Shown: positions 40,664-53,326 of the stretch, one piece after another
Numbering within the stretch: the stretch's first letter is position 1
Layout: the number at the start of each line of letters is the position of its first letter
Source: Lyophyllum atratum
Lineage: Eukaryota > Basidiomycota > Agaricomycetes > Agaricales > Lyophyllaceae
Reading direction: 5' to 3'
Assembly (NCBI GenBank): GCA_014905825.1
Contig: JACGCN010000015.1
Coordinates: 434,001-498,000, forward strand
DNA length: 64,000 bases
Notes under the pieces: model-generated
What the model saw: only the letters and a program-made list of their open reading frames with translations
Databases searched by the model: none
What the model was told of the DNA's origin: nothing
Position numbers and translations under genes: made by a program

Positions 40664-42621
40664 TTGTTCGAAAAACTGTGCAGCTCCCGGCGGGATGCAG
40701 ACCAGCGCATTGTACGCTTCCTCTTCTCCGCATCCTTATATCAAAATGCATACCATGCTATCCTCGCCGGTTCGTTTCATGACAAGTGGCCCGGACTACA
40801 CCCTCACCCTCCACCAGGACCGCAAGAACATGAACTCAAGAAGCAATACCTTGCTCTCTTGCCCCCTCAGCAGATCATCGAGATATGCCTTAACTTCGAT
40901 CTGCATGTCCCGCCCTACGTGAAGAGCTCGATATGGCCCCCCGACATCAATGCTGCCATTGCAGCGATGCGGAAAACATCGCCCCAGACCACTGACCCTC
41001 CTGCGGCGTCGACTTCGACTGCCCCACCTGCGATGGGTTCTCTGACTGATCTTTCAGATCCCACTTCTACTGCCGACACTTCTATAGAGCAGCCAGGCGA
41101 AGCGCAGCCACCGGACAAACCATCGCCCACCACTGATACATCTGCATCCGCTCAGACGTCTGCCCAGCCCTCGCCTGCGCCTCCAGAACATCCTACACCA
41201 GCTCCTCCTCAGCAGCCTCCCTACCCTCACCAGCCGTATGGCTATGGGCACCCGCAAGCCGCCTACCCGCACGCTCCATATTATCAGCATCCACCAGGTT
41301 ACCCGCCATATCCTTCGCCCTACGGCTACTCCCAAATGCCCGGCGCCTATCCTCCTCCCCCTCCTGCTCCGCCGCCCCATCCTGGGTATCCCCAACAGCC
41401 CGCACCCCCTTTCACAACCGCGCCTCTTACTCACCCACCTCAGCAGCCGCAGGATACCTTCAATCCGGCTATGAATACGTCCACCGAAGATCTTCCAAGC
41501 TATGAAGAGATGATTGTTGAGGCACTTTCTGATTCGGGAGATCCGGAGGGCTGCGCTCCCAAGGACCTATTTACCTGGATGGCCTCGAGATATCCACTCC
41601 AGTCGAATTTCCGCCCGTCAGCGAGTCAGGCGCTCCAAAAGGCGTTCAAAAGGGGTCGGTTTCTGAAGAGTAGTAGCGGAAAGTATAAGCTTAATGCCAC
41701 GTGGGAAGGCGGCAACGTAAGTCCTGCTCGTTTGATCATTCTACTCAAAATAGCCAACTTATATTTTTGTGGATATAGACATCACGGCGGACGACGAGAC
41801 GTCCGCAAACGCAGAATCCAACAGCTGCAGGTGCAGCACCAGCCTCTCCCTTCACACATGCACCGCTGGTACATCATCATCAGCAACCCGCCCAGAACCA
41901 ACCATACCAACCCCCCGGGTTCGGCTTCTCCTTCCAACAGCCACAAGGCTACCCTGGCTTCCAACAGCAACCGCAAGCGCCGGCTCAGACCGCGCAACCT
42001 TCATCTGCAGCTGCTGCTGCGTCAACATCAGCCACCGGTCCGCTCCAGACAGAGGGGGCGGTACACGATGCATGGGAGGCGGCACAGAATATCCTCAAAG
42101 CCATCAACTTCGATTCGTTGCTGCAATTGCCAGTAGAAGATGAAAAGGCTAGAGAGCAGGATAATGCCGTTGCGGGACCGAGCACTGTGGCGTCCACGGC
42201 GTTGCCTGTTACGGCCACTGCGGGCTTGGATTTGTTTTCGGGCGCCGTGCCTGGAGAGATAGACGTCAGTGCTGAGTCGAGCATGGCATATTATGCGGCT
42301 GGGAGGGCAGAGCTGCAGGCGCAGCTCGCGCTGCTGGCTGCCCAGTTGGCTGAGCTTTCGCAGGAGGATGATGCAGATCCTGTGGTGCACTACCCGGTTG
42401 TCGAGAGTCATGAACCGCCTGTTACTGCGCCGACAATAAATCCACCTACGGTTGCCGCCAGTGGGCCACCGCCTATCGGGAGTTTCCCGTCGCAGTTTGG
42501 TTTGGCTTTGCCTGGGCCGGGGAATCCTACGCTTACGGGCCAGCCTCATCCTCCTATAGTGGCGGCACCGGAGGAAGAGGAGGATAGCGAGGATGACGAT
42601 GATATGGAAGAGGTTATCTGA
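40664..42621 (+). CDS. Pro-rich protein with linker-histone H15 domain
   Basis: The central exon has a globular H1/H5 domain: LPSYEEMIVEALSDSGDPEG, CAPKDLFTWMASRYPLQSNF, PSASQALQKAFKRGRFLKSS, GKYKLNATW. Before it lies an N-terminal helical part (RIVRFLFSASLYQNAYHAIL, QIIEICLNFDLHVPPYVKSS) and about 150 residues rich in Pro, Tyr, His and Gln. After an intron (41717-41778) the frame goes on through TSRRTTRRPQTQNPT, a Gln/Pro stretch, DAWEAAQNILKAINFDSLLQ, LQAQLALLAAQLAEL and an acidic end EEDSEDDDDMEEVI. At about 640 residues it is not a standard histone H1; a chromatin role is inferred. The 5' end is unsure: no ATG opens the frame at 40664 and an acceptor (GTGCAG) lies at about 40682. Confidence 0.8.
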
Positions 42622-42986
42622 TCGATCCATGCTTACTGTTCTATGATGCTGTTCTATGTCGTTTGGGTTAATGGAATTTCTGCTATGTATTCGCTTTTCG
42701 TTGGAGTGTCCGTTTACATTTGACAGCTTGGGGGTAGAAAAGACGACGGACGTCCTTGTTAGGCTCATCTTCAAACCTCTTGGGTGGTGGCAAATCCACC
42801 TAGGAGCATGAGGAAAAAGGAAGGCCTACGAAATGCTTAAGACGGTGGGTGTCAGTCACTGAGCATGCCGATGGAGTAATTTCAAATACGGGCCTGTTGA
42901 CAATGAATGTTGCGGAGGGAGATGAACCTTGAATATAAATAAACCTTGATTCATGACCTCATCCCGTAGTATTTCGCAACATACAA
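42622..42986. other. Spacer with promoter of the oxygenase gene
   Basis: 3' flank of the H15 gene and upstream of 42987. An AATATAAATAAA string near 42932 could be a TATA element. No gene seen. Confidence 0.45.
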
Positions 42987-43980
42987 ATGGCTAAGAAAAA
43001 GACAGAACGACCCTCCAAAGATGTATCGGCGCCGAAACCGCCTCCAGTAACGAAACCCCTCTTTCCAAAACTGTCCCCAAAAGCAGAGCTTGATTGTCGT
43101 GCTCTCCTCGATGACCAGATAGTTCTCATCGATGTGTGTTCATCCTACACATGCGTTGACCTCCCGGACTGATACGGGTTGTCCAGAACTTCTTCTCTCC
43201 TGCGGAATGTAAGGCGTTTGTGAAATTTATCGATGAGCTGCCCCTCGAGCTCACGCCGCCCAAGAAACGCGGGGAAGCCGAAAGAGTCAATCGTACGTCG
43301 CGCCATGTACCTTTTGCTTCAATAACCTAGTCAACTCGCGCTCCTCATAGATCGGTTCTCTATAACGTCTACAGCATTCGCAGCGAACCTCCATGCCCTG
43401 CTCACGCCGCATTTACCATCCTTCCCTTATCCCACATCCACAAGACGCACTCAGAAGGTTGGAGATCCTCCACGCGTCCCCCATTCATTCAACTCCAATA
43501 TTCGTGTATACAAATATACGCCCTCTCAGCATTTTGGGTGAGCTCAACATGCCGTCCGCTCGTCGAAGTCGGTGGGATTACTCATGACATTATCTAGGAA
43601 ACACTATGATGACTCGGTCTGCGATCCTCTGACTGGCGCAAAGTCGGAATGGACTCTGTTGATTTATTTGACGGGTGTTGAGGATGGCATAGAAGGTGGC
43701 GAAGTAGGTGCTACCTTTAACCATCAGGTTCCCCGCGACTGACGGGCTTGATAGACTCTGTTCTATAAGGACGAGCGAGGGAAGCCTCAAGAGGTCATAA
43801 CAGCCCCGTTGAATCGCGGGACTGCTCTCCTGCACCGGTAATTTCGTCCTGCCGTGTACGCTGGATCTACACTTACGCCCGGTACCTAGCCACGGTCAGG
43901 AGTGCATGTTGCACGAAGGGTCCATGGTGACCAAGGGCAACAAATACGTCCTTCGCTCCGACCTTATGTTCATGAGATGA
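42987..43980 (+). CDS. 2-oxoglutarate/Fe(II) oxygenase, prolyl-4-hydroxylase type
   Basis: Iron- and 2OG-dependent dioxygenase. The start MAKKKTERPSKDVSAPKPPP is basic and has no signal peptide, so probably nuclear or cytosolic. Then NFFSPAECKAFVKFIDELPL and FSITSTAFAANLHALL. The iron-binding H-x-D is seen in GKHYDDSVCDPLTG, followed by SEWTLLIYLTGVEDG, TLFYKDERGKPQEVI, then the distal histidine HEGSMVTKG with NKYVLRSDLMFMR at the stop. HYD, the distal His and the 2OG-binding basic residue that follows are all present. About 260 residues in six exons. The substrate cannot be told from sequence. Confidence 0.85.
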
Positions 43981-44028
43981 AAGCATCCATAGAGCCGTCC
44001 CGAAACTGACATTTAGTCTCTTAAACGT

Positions 44029-45597
44029 CTAGTGCCTCCTTCTCGCCCTCGATCGGCCTGGCATGCCCGCCTCAACGACATCGTCATCTCTATCCCGGTC
44101 ATCCCGTCCCCCACCCTCCTCACGTCTTCGTTTCCTCCCACCACTCCCCTTCGTCCCTTGCTCCTTAAGCTCATTGACAGCCACCCGGCTTGCTTCGTTC
44201 ACGCGCTCGCTCAAGAGTGCGATTTCCTCGGTATCCGCGGGCCACAGGTCCATCTTCTTGCCGATTACGGCCTCGATGCGCTGGACGAGCTCGACGTCGT
44301 ACTGCGTGACTAGGGTGATGGACTTTCCTGCGCGCCCGGCACGCGCTGTTCGACCGACTCGGTGGATGTAGTCTTTTGAGTGCGTGGGGATGTCGAAGTT
44401 GATGACTATGTCTACAGAGGGAATGTCGAGACCACTAGAAAGTGGGGATATACATTAGTTAGGAAGTAACTTCGATCTGGGAATGACTACTCACCGACTA
44501 GCAACATCCGTCGCGACCAGGACTCTACGTCCACCGCTTTTAAATTTGCCCAGGGCACCTAGACGTTGACTCTGACTTAGCTGTCCGTGCAGAGGTACAG
44601 CTGGGAAGCCAAGAGTTCGTAAGATGATAGAGAGTCTAGAACCCTATCAGCGAGGACGTACGAAAACATTACGTAGAAAACTCACCTTTGTGCGTCGTTA
44701 ACAGTCCGTGTAAATATTATTATAGAGTTTTGTGCAAGGGAATTCGCTAGGTACACTAGGTATGCATCCTTATCCTTCAGAGGCATCAACAGGTAATACT
44801 GCAGAAGCGTGGAGACTGTTTGGTATCTGGTATGAATTAGTCAACATGGTGAGGCGCTGCTGCCAAGGGGCTTACTTTGAGGATACCTCTACTCGAACAG
44901 GATTTGACAAACTTGCTCGTTGCAGTTTCGCGACTTTGCTCGTCATCGTCGCAGAGAATAGGTACGTGATCCGTTCTTTTGGTATCAGTTTGAGGATCTT
45001 GTCGATGATCGGTCCGAAGTCCATGTCCAATAGTCGATCAGCTTCGTCAAGAACCTACGGGGAGGTGTTAGTAAAAGGATGGAGGTCATAGGGATAAAAC
45101 CAAGGCTCACCAAGAATTTGATTCCACGCAGACTGAATCCTTTTGTGTTCTCCAAGTGATCAATAAGACGTCCGGGAGTCGCGACAACAATGTGAGGGCG
45201 CTTGGCGAGGGCAATAGCTTGAGTAGGGAGGTCCATTCCTCCAACGATGACTGCACACCTGACACCCATCGAGGAACCTAGCGACTCGAACTGCTGCGAT
45301 ATTTGGTAGGCCAGTTCACGGGTTGGAGCGAGCACACAGGCAAAGAGCCCTTTAGGCTCTTCCCATAGTTTTTGGAGGATTGGTAGAGCAAATGCTGCGG
45401 TTTTTTCCGGATCCAGTGGAGGCGACGCCGATGATGTCCCTGCCTTCCAGAGCGTGGGGTAACGATTCCACCTGAATGTCTGTTGGAGATTTGTAGCCAA
45501 CCTGGTCTAACGCCTCAAGAAGAGGGTCGATTAGACCTAGAGACTTGAAAGTGGCCGTAGGAGCCGTGGATGTACTGGCATGTTCTGGTTCTGACAT
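44029..45597 (-). CDS. RRP3: DEAD-box RNA helicase RRP3 (DDX47 type)
   Basis: Nucleolar helicase needed for 35S pre-rRNA cleavage and 18S rRNA formation. All helicase motifs are visible: Q motif [16 protein letters not shown]...TDIQ, I ASTGSGKT, Ia PTRELAYQ, Ib [52 protein letters not shown] and [34 protein letters not shown] and a basic Arg/Asp tail ending SRARRRH follow the DDX47/RRP3 pattern. One extra base in the six-T run at 45411-45416 shifts the frame just after GSGK. Start [10 protein letters not shown] at 45597. Head to head with TRAPPC10. Confidence 0.94.
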
Positions 45598-45734
45598 TTG
45601 TATGGCGGAGGAGGAAGCTTTTTGTACAAGCCAATTTATGCAGCACAGCCACCGAGATAACTTTCTGATCATGTTAGGTCAGCACTACTTAGAGACTTGA
45701 CTTACGCGTTTATAATAGACCTGGACTCAATATA
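45598..45734. promoter_or_regulatory. Bidirectional promoter RRP3/TRAPPC10
   Basis: 137 bp between divergent starts, the shortest such spacer in the window. No TATA box; a GACTTGACTTACGCG stretch lies near 45694-45708. Confidence 0.4.
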
Positions 45735-48700
45735 ATGAGCCTCGCTCCTCCTCCCGGATCGCCAATACATAGACAAGATCAAGGCGTTCTCGTCTCATAC
45801 TCCGCAGCACCCCCCATTCTTTCGTCTGCCAAGTGGCAACAAGTCAAGGCTGCCCTGACCGCTCAGCTTCCCTTGCGCAATATCCACTGGAAGTCGGCCT
45901 CACGAACGTCTATACGAACCATCCAGGAGCTGGATGTTAATCTGGTCCCTCTTGATACCCTCCGTGATGAACACACTCAAATACCCGTAACGCTGCTGGA
46001 GAAACCGCTGCTTAATATCTATATTGTTGTATGCCAGGTGTGTTTCCATGTAGATGCCGGAATGACGAATGTCATTGAACTTGGGATTCATAGAACACTG
46101 ATGTTGAAGGGTACCGCACCACTGTAAAGAAGCAGATTAAAGACTGGCACTCTGTGGTCACGGCGCGGAAAAACCAGGAGTGGCTGATCGTGCATATTAT
46201 ACGACCTGACACGCGCGCACCCACCGCCAACTTCTTCAGCTGAAAGGCTCGGTTTTCGAGAAGATCCGAGCAGATTTTAACACGGAGAAGCGTGAAGCGG
46301 TACGTTCCTTTGGCCCCTTCCTGTCATTTCTGACTAGTGGATAGGTGCGTGCAGGTGGCATGGTCTCCGAGAACCGATGCTCCAGCCGTATGGGCCGAGG
46401 TTATCAACAAGATGAAGGACTGGACTGTTGTCAGCGTTTGACTCCGCAGTCATGCAGAGAGAAGAGGAAGTGAAGCGGTCTGAAAGCCAACGTCAGATGC
46501 CTGGTTGGAACTTTTGCACATTCTTCGTTTTGAAGGTGTGATGATCCTCGCATTTAATCTCGTAAACGCAACTAAATTAGGTATAGGAAAGCCTGGCAAG
46601 CTCCTTTGAAGGTGTCAATCTTTTTGAAGACGCGTATACTGCAATACGAAGAGCTCGAAACGTCGTTCTATCATGTCTTGAAGGAGAGGAACTTGTCCTG
46701 GTTCGGCACGCTTATCAATCCTGTCACCGGAGACGATTCTGCTCCTCTTCTGTCCGTTAAGAAGAAGTCATATCGTGATCTCATCCTCGCCAACACTATA
46801 TCTGTCTTCGACTTCCGGATATACCTTCTCTCGCGCCAGTGCGAGCTTCTGGCTCAGAAAGGCCGGATAAACGAGATCAGTAGGAAAGCGGCAGCATTTC
46901 TTGGCGCTTTTGGGCGGCGCTTGCGCGATGTCGAGGTAGGCTAGCCTGTTTTACGATCTACTGCGCGCGCTCAAATGAAATAGAGAACGCTACCACCTTT
47001 CTTTGTCGAATCTTGGATCTATTCATCCGCTCTCAGTGTTGTGGAATACTGTGATAACTGGGCATCCGGCTTTTCGGTTGTGGGCCCGAAACTTAATTCT
47101 TTCAATGCTGCTAAGGGTGAACTTCTAGAACTGGCCCGAATCCAGGTAGCTATGTTTTTTCTTTTGATCCAAAATGTGACCACCGACACTCCACGTAGCT
47201 CGATCTTATAGGCGTCACGGTTGGGCATCTTCCTCGGCGACCTCCGTTTTCATCCTCGTGTCAATCATCATCTTTACCCCTGCAAACAAGCTCAAAAGAA
47301 ACCATCAGCAATGCCGATATCTTGAAGGCCGTTGACGATGCCGACGCTTTCTATAGGCTATATATAGATGCGACAAACCGCGCCATCGATATGTACACTA
47401 AGGCCGGGCGCAAAAAGTTTGCACTACGCTTACATGGGAGCCTTGCTGCTCTTGATCTGTACGGTTTTATCTTTGCCTCTGCTTCACCTCACCTCACAAG
47501 TTCTCCAGCCATCGCGGCAAGCACAAAAATGCCCTTGCAACCTTCACGTCACTCCCCGCACATTACGCGCCGCACATGTGGACATCCCTCGAGTCTTTCA
47601 TGCTCTCTAGAGCTCTCGACACGCATGCTGATTTCCAGCAGGAGAAAGATACAGAATGGATCCATATTCTGCTCTCGTTTCTGAAATCTTACATCGACAA
47701 TCAAGGATCGGAACTGTTGATCCATGAGGAGGACAAGGTCGAGTATATCACTAAGCTTGTGGATAGCCTGCGACAGGCTGCTTCCAAACTCGAAGCTGGT
47801 TAGTCTCTTCGTCTGTTTTTTTTTGTTTGCCGCTGAGATCTTCTGCCTCTTGTCTTTGCAGATTTAGCGCATCCTGATCATCCCGCTGTATCACTTCAAG
47901 TGTCATCGAATGCACGAACAGCAGACACCAAAGATGGCTATTTCTTGGACGTAACAATCCGAAACCATCTTCCCTGCGTGAGTGAAAGCACTCTGAATCG
48001 TAATCACTGTATCCTGTTGACATGCTACCAGACGCTCCCTGCAGATGAAATCAGCATCGTTCTTGCGGGCCGTGAGACAGAGCGATGCAATTTTTCTTCG
48101 TCGACCACAGGTTTACCCCCCGGCAAGACGCAGCTGACATTATTCAGCCCCGTAAGTTCCCTCCTCCCCCCACCTTCTCGATTAGAAGGCGCTAAATATG
48201 CCCTGGACCTTCAACAGGCAGCGGCAGCAGGTACTTACGTTCTAGATTCGAGCGAGTTGCGGATAGCTCGGCTATGTTTCCAGTGGACACATAGGAAACC
48301 TCCCTCGAAGTCGGCGTCACTTCGCAAGGAAACGCCGACCCTTGTGCGGATACCTAAGGATCTGCTTGCACTGGATGTGAACTTGAGCCTACCGAATAAG
48401 AGTATGTCTTTCTCTTATCGGCAGGACGCGCATCTGTTGAAGCCTGTTTTAGTTGAGCTTGGTGAACCTCCGACGATCTTGGTTGCACTATCGACAGGCC
48501 GAAATCACATACTGAAAGCTTCCGTCAAACTCATATCATCAGGCGTGACGTTCCGACCTAACGAGGCATACCTCAGCGGAGGTAAGCATTTCTCTTTGTC
48601 CGTTATACATTCTGGATTGAAACCGCTGTTGCAGACAAGAAGAGAAATCGGCCGCTGGAGATTGTCGATAACGCCGTTGTCCTCGAGGACATTCCAGAAG

Positions 48701-50363
48701 ATACCATCATTTCGTTCTTAGTGCCGCACTCAGATACATCCGCTTTCCAGGCAATGGTACGAACCCTCCTTATTTTAATGGTAATGAATGCTTATTCAGT
48801 GTCAGAAAATCGTCACGGCGGTGGAGTACACCACTGCATCCGAGCCCTTACTAGCGCGAACGATACGGATGACCCGGGTCGTCCTCACGACTCTTCCAGT
48901 CTCGGTCAACGTGGAAGACTTCTTCCGTGGGTCTCGGTATGTACATATGGCCCTTGATAATCTTGCTCTTGCGTTGAACCTTCGTTCCTGGCAGCCTTTT
49001 TTCGAAGTTCACAATATCCACCACCAGCCACCAACACGTACGAATATGTGCTGCCCATTTGATGACGCAAGAAGGTGGTGTCGACGGTGTCGAGATCGTG
49101 CCCTGTGTGACCAGGAATCGCGGGGTGGTGGTATGCGTATTCAGATTGAGGATTAGGCTCGACTTAATCGCTCTGGTTCTTGTTAGACTGTCACTCCATC
49201 CCAACCTGTCAACTTCTTATTCTATATCGACTCGGTGCATGGCCCAGGTCGGCTCCATACCCACCTGATATCCTGACAACGCTAATCGTCATCTTACGAA
49301 CAGTCCGCGAGTCGTTAAATCTACTGATAAGATATCGCATGTTGCGCGAAGGTGCGTTACATACTTTGTGATCCAAGGGCGGGCTGATATCAATGCAATC
49401 CATTTTCTAGAGGTCGAGTCCGTGGTAGAAGAGGTCGTCACCACAGTATTGGCAAACTCATCCTCGCCACATCATCATCGCGTCACTCTCGTCAGCAAAC
49501 TCGTCGAGGCCCTGGAGCATGACGCGGGCTGGGTTGATCTTTATGGGATCACAGGGGAACTCAAAATTCCTGGAACTCCCCAAGGCGATGTGGATGAAGA
49601 GGTCTGTCGACTGCTTGAGAAGGCAAAGCAGGTGAGTTAGGGAAATAAACGAAACATGAGCAGTAACATGACACCATTATATCTAGCTTCTGCAGGAACA
49701 CAAGCACCCATACCCACCTCAGGGCAACTGGAGGGAGATCAAGATTCCAGTTGATGTACCATACATGAACGTAAGCCCGACCTCTTGTCACCTTTATAAC
49801 TCACGTCCTCATTTTGAATTCCCCATAAAAGATCGTTGCAGCTGCTTGTGTCCGCATTCTAGCCACCCCATTCAATGATCTCGCCGTCGGCCAAAGTGCC
49901 CTACCCGTCTATGCGGGGCAACCGATATCCGCCCAACTGACAATCAACACTTCTTTCCACTGGGGCTCGAGCGCGGGTGACAAGGAACGCAGGTACATGT
50001 TACGATACGACGTAGAGGAGATGGTGCGGGATTGGCTCGTCAGTGGGCCGAAGCGTGAAGACTTTTTGGCTACGGTATGTCTTGCCAGCTGTCGCAGCTA
50101 ACATTTGATACAAACACATGAGCATCATTTAGGATGGCTCAACGCATTCTGTCCCTGTAACGCTCATAGCGCTGCATCACGGAGAGTTGGCACTGCCCAA
50201 GGTAGCGGTGACGGCGCTCCCAATGGCGGGCGAGATGACGATGGGCTCAATGGCGGTACCCAGCATAGAGACGTATCAGATCCATGGGGCGGAGACGGTG
50301 CTCGTTCTGCCGCGGGGAGGGAGAAGTACTTTTGTTGTAGGCATGGGATCGAATTTCACGTAG
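45735..50363 (+). CDS. TRS130: TRAPP II subunit TRAPPC10/TRS130
   Basis: Specific subunit of the TRAPP II complex, the Rab11/Ypt31 exchange factor at the late Golgi. N-terminal part: VLVSYSAAPPILSSAKWQQV, WKSASRTSIRTIQELDVNLV, DWHSVVTARKNQEWLIVHI, then SSFEGVNLFEDA-LQYEELE, LSWFGTLINPVTGDDSAPLL, SVFDFRIYLLSRQCELL, PPFFVESWIYSSALSVVEYC. The middle has DILKAVDDADAFYRLYIDAT and MWTSLESFMLSRALDTHADF. The C-terminal beta part has WREIKIPVDVPYMN, FNDLAVGQSALPVYAGQPIS and ends TYQIHGAETVLVLPRGGRST, VVGMGSNFT. About 1200 residues in more than 15 exons. One extra base near 46635-46638 breaks the frame between FEDA and LQYEELE. Internal junctions are approximate. Confidence 0.9.
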
Positions 50364-50660
50364 TGCTTCGGTTAGTATTACAATTCATTTTATCTCTGTG
50401 TCGAGCCCTATATATGAACTGACAGGATGAACAGCCCTAGATGTTCGCGGGTATATAATATGTATCGTTAGATTTCTCTGGTCGGACCAGCTACACCCAT
50501 CGCTCCTCTACGGGTGGTTTATCTGGTGGATTCAGAACGGGCACTTGAACAACCCACCAAAAATCAACCTCTGACCACTCTGGTCCATTCAGTGCTCACT
50601 TGCTCAAGCGGCAAGCCTCAGTTCAATGTATCACGACATGCCTTTGCGAGGCAAAAACTT
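50364..50660. other. Spacer before tRNA-Ser
   Basis: 3' flank of TRAPPC10 and downstream side of the minus-strand tRNA. The minus strand shows TTTTT just after the tRNA (about 50654-50658), the usual Pol III stop. Confidence 0.5.
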
Positions 50661-50757
50661 CGTCACCTGAGCGATTCGAACACTCGCGGTCAAAGACCAA
50701 CCGCTGTAATGCTATGAGAATAGCAGGCGATCCCGTTAACCACTCCGGCAAAGTGAC
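50661..50757 (-). tRNA. tRNA-Ser(GCT) with 15-nt intron
   Basis: Read on the minus strand, it has acceptor stem GTCACTT with AGGTGAC (one G-T pair), D stem CCG/CGG and anticodon stem ATCGC/GCGGT (one wobble). The anticodon loop is CTGCTA plus A around anticodon GCT. A 15-nt intron sits after position 37. The long variable arm is GGTC-TTT-GACC as in serine tRNAs; the T stem is GAGTG/CGCTC with loop TTCGAAT. 82 nt after splicing. A TTTTT terminator follows. Confidence 0.92.
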
Positions 50758-50954
50758 CATATGGGATTAGTCGAAATAGTTCACTAGAATGGGCGAAGGT
50801 CTGAGCTTGACAATTGACGACAGAACCATTTCGTTTCTGGACGGTGATGAATCACTGGCACAACGTGCAAATTCATTAAAAAACCCTCCTTCCCGACACT
50901 AGTACTCACCAAGCCAAAAAGTGTTACTACTGAATGAAGCGAAAAGCAGCTGCA

Positions 50955-51022
50955 GGCGAAAGCCAACCGCTGGCGTGCCCCTTAATGGCAGTCAATCCGG
51001 TTAATCACTCCAGCAAAGTGAC
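50955..51022 (-). pseudogene. Truncated tRNA-Ser copy
   Basis: On the minus strand GTCACTTTGCTGGAGTGATT and later CAGCGGTTGGCTTTCGCC match the 5' half and variable arm of the two tRNA-Ser genes. The anticodon region is changed (GACTGCCATTAAGG), and the T arm and 3' acceptor strand are absent. Not functional. Confidence 0.75.
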
Positions 51023-51172
51023 CAACAAAGGGTCAGGAGCTCAGCAGCAGTGATATTTATACATATGTTGGCAGGATACTTGGCGGGATACAGCTATTGT
51101 ACACGTTTGAAGACTTGATCTGTACTATTCGATCCGAATAGAAGGCTTCAGCATCGGAACATCTCCTGGTCA

Positions 51173-53326
51173 TTAGGCCTGGCGACAGCCTCCGCTGCGG
51201 CCGTGTGTAACGCCATTGTAACGATGAGCGTCTCCAGGAACGGGGAACAATTCCCCTGGAGAATAGCTCAAGGGTGTCCCAATCACGGTGACTTCGAGGG
51301 ACTCGAGCTCAGCGGGTGTCCCGTCCACCTAAGAGGGAACATATGATGAGTCTTCAAGAATTTCCATGATTTAAACAGGCCAACAAACCTTCTGGATTCT
51401 CCAAGAAAGATTCTGCGTCAAGTAGGGCACAATGACGGCGGGGTCAAATGAGCTCAATCCCGAATGCTCAGCGATTGCGCTGTTCAGATGGACAAATCCT
51501 TCCACGACGATATTGGCCTGATTACGGCAGTTATCGCACTCTCCGGAGGCGCTATTGACGAAAGCATGGTGGGCGCCAACGAAGTTGGGGCTGATAAGCC
51601 ATTCTTCAGGATCCTCAGGCACTTCGCCGAGGAAGAGGAGCACGGAAAAGCTGCATCCTAACTCGTATTTGGAGAACTCAACGCGAGCGGTCCACTCGTG
51701 GTAATCGGAAGTTGTCGTCGCATGATCAACATGATCAGCAGAGCCTAGCTGAGCAGAAAGAGACAGTAATGCGGGTCCTCTCGCCGCAAAGTTCTGCGCG
51801 GTGCCGTCTTCTGTACCAGTGGCAGCAACTTGAGCCATCTTTGCGTTCCCATCGGTGCTCGTCCCAAAGACGCCTCCGAATACGGAAGATCCGTATCGCT
51901 GGTTGACGATTTGGCCGATGGCCGTTCTGACGGCCCGGGCATCGCTCATATCAAGCCCGTCGAACTCGGGATAGGTATACCCAAGTTTCGCGGTATCTTG
52001 AGTACCAGCCGAAGCCCAGAACGTAGTCTCTGCGTTCCAAAATGGAGTTAAGGCTGGGAGCTTGTTGTTAGCATTCTGGTACTGGAATCCACAAAAAATT
52101 TGCTCACGCGTATCGACGTCAACAGGGATCTCGCGAGGTAATACGAAGCTACCGTCCTCGGAGTCACCTTTACTGACCCAGACTCCTGGGTTCAGCGCAG
52201 ACCACAGAGACAGCATTCTGTCGACATTGCAATGGTGTAAGAAGAAGATAGGATCAAATGCTGTCAATGATATATCGCATGATTAGGGCACCAAAATTAC
52301 TTGAGCTTAGACTGGCTTACCGGCAACACTGGGGTCACTCATTTGACCGATACCCCCAACATTGACATGGATTCCGTCATGAATGGCTTCAATGCTATTG
52401 CTTGCGCTTCCGCCGTCGTCGACGGTATGACTGCTGAAGGCAGTCCAGGTGCGGACACGGGTAAGCATGTTGTATGTGCTCGACGTGATATCAGACTGCG
52501 CTGCCCTCAGGACGCTTGGGACGGCATATTAGTTCCAGCCCAATGCCAAGAGAAGAACACTTACTTCGCGAGCCGCTGTGGATTGTCAATGGCATTAGGA
52601 CGAGAGCTCGTCGGTTGCCTAAGCGTGGCTGGCCAGCCGCTATAGGGTCTCGGGAACGACTGATCGATAGGATGGAAAGTATAGTGATACAGCGGGTTAG
52701 GGACCGAAACTTTGCTGCCATCGGCTTTGGTAATCGTGACTTCCTTTAAGGAGATGACCTCAGGAGGAGGAACTGCATTCGCTGCCCAATCCCAGTAGGG
52801 TTGCCGAATGTCGATAGCTGCTTGCTTCCACGCATCCCGATCAACTGTATACGTAGCAGCGATCTCCACGGCGTGCTTTTGCATTACTTGCTATATAGGT
52901 GAAGGACAGTCAATACCCAGGATGGACTTGAAATATCAGTGGCGTAGCAAAGCCTACCTCATAGAGCATAACGTAGGGCCTGTGCCAGGTCGGAAACAAT
53001 ACTGTTCCGTGGGTGCAATAACCACCCCACTGGGTCCTAGAGTCAGGAGGCGTATCGCCATTCGCACCATCCCAAGGGACGTAAGGAAGACCATGGATGC
53101 CACCAAGCTGGAAGAAGGACTCGCGATCATTATTGTCCCGAGAGAACATGGCCTCTGTAGGTTATGATGAGGATGTCGTCGGGATCACTTGCAGACAACC
53201 AAGGATGGACGTACGAAGCGCTTGAACGTAGAGGGAGAAGAATTTCTCGTTCTTCACGAAGTCGTTGATCTCGAGACGGTGAGCATTGCCAGCAGCACCA
53301 GCGATAACCAATCGGTTTTGCGACAT
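51173..53326 (-). CDS. Tyrosinase (polyphenol oxidase)
   Basis: Type 3 copper enzyme that oxidises monophenols and o-diphenols to quinones for melanin. The start [20 protein letters not shown] has no signal peptide, as in mushroom tyrosinases. CuA region: [20 protein letters not shown] then [10 protein letters not shown]. CuB region: [14 protein letters not shown] and [20 protein letters not shown]. The C-terminal half contains [20 protein letters not shown] and [20 protein letters not shown], the latent-enzyme cap domain, and ends [10 protein letters not shown] with TAA. About eight exons, frame intact where checked. It lies between two tRNA-Ser genes. Family assignment is firm; latency and processing are inferred. 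Confidence 0.94.

Noticed and set aside
41054..41434. Arg-rich minus-strand frame
   Set aside because: Antisense shadow of the Pro-rich part of the H15-domain gene.
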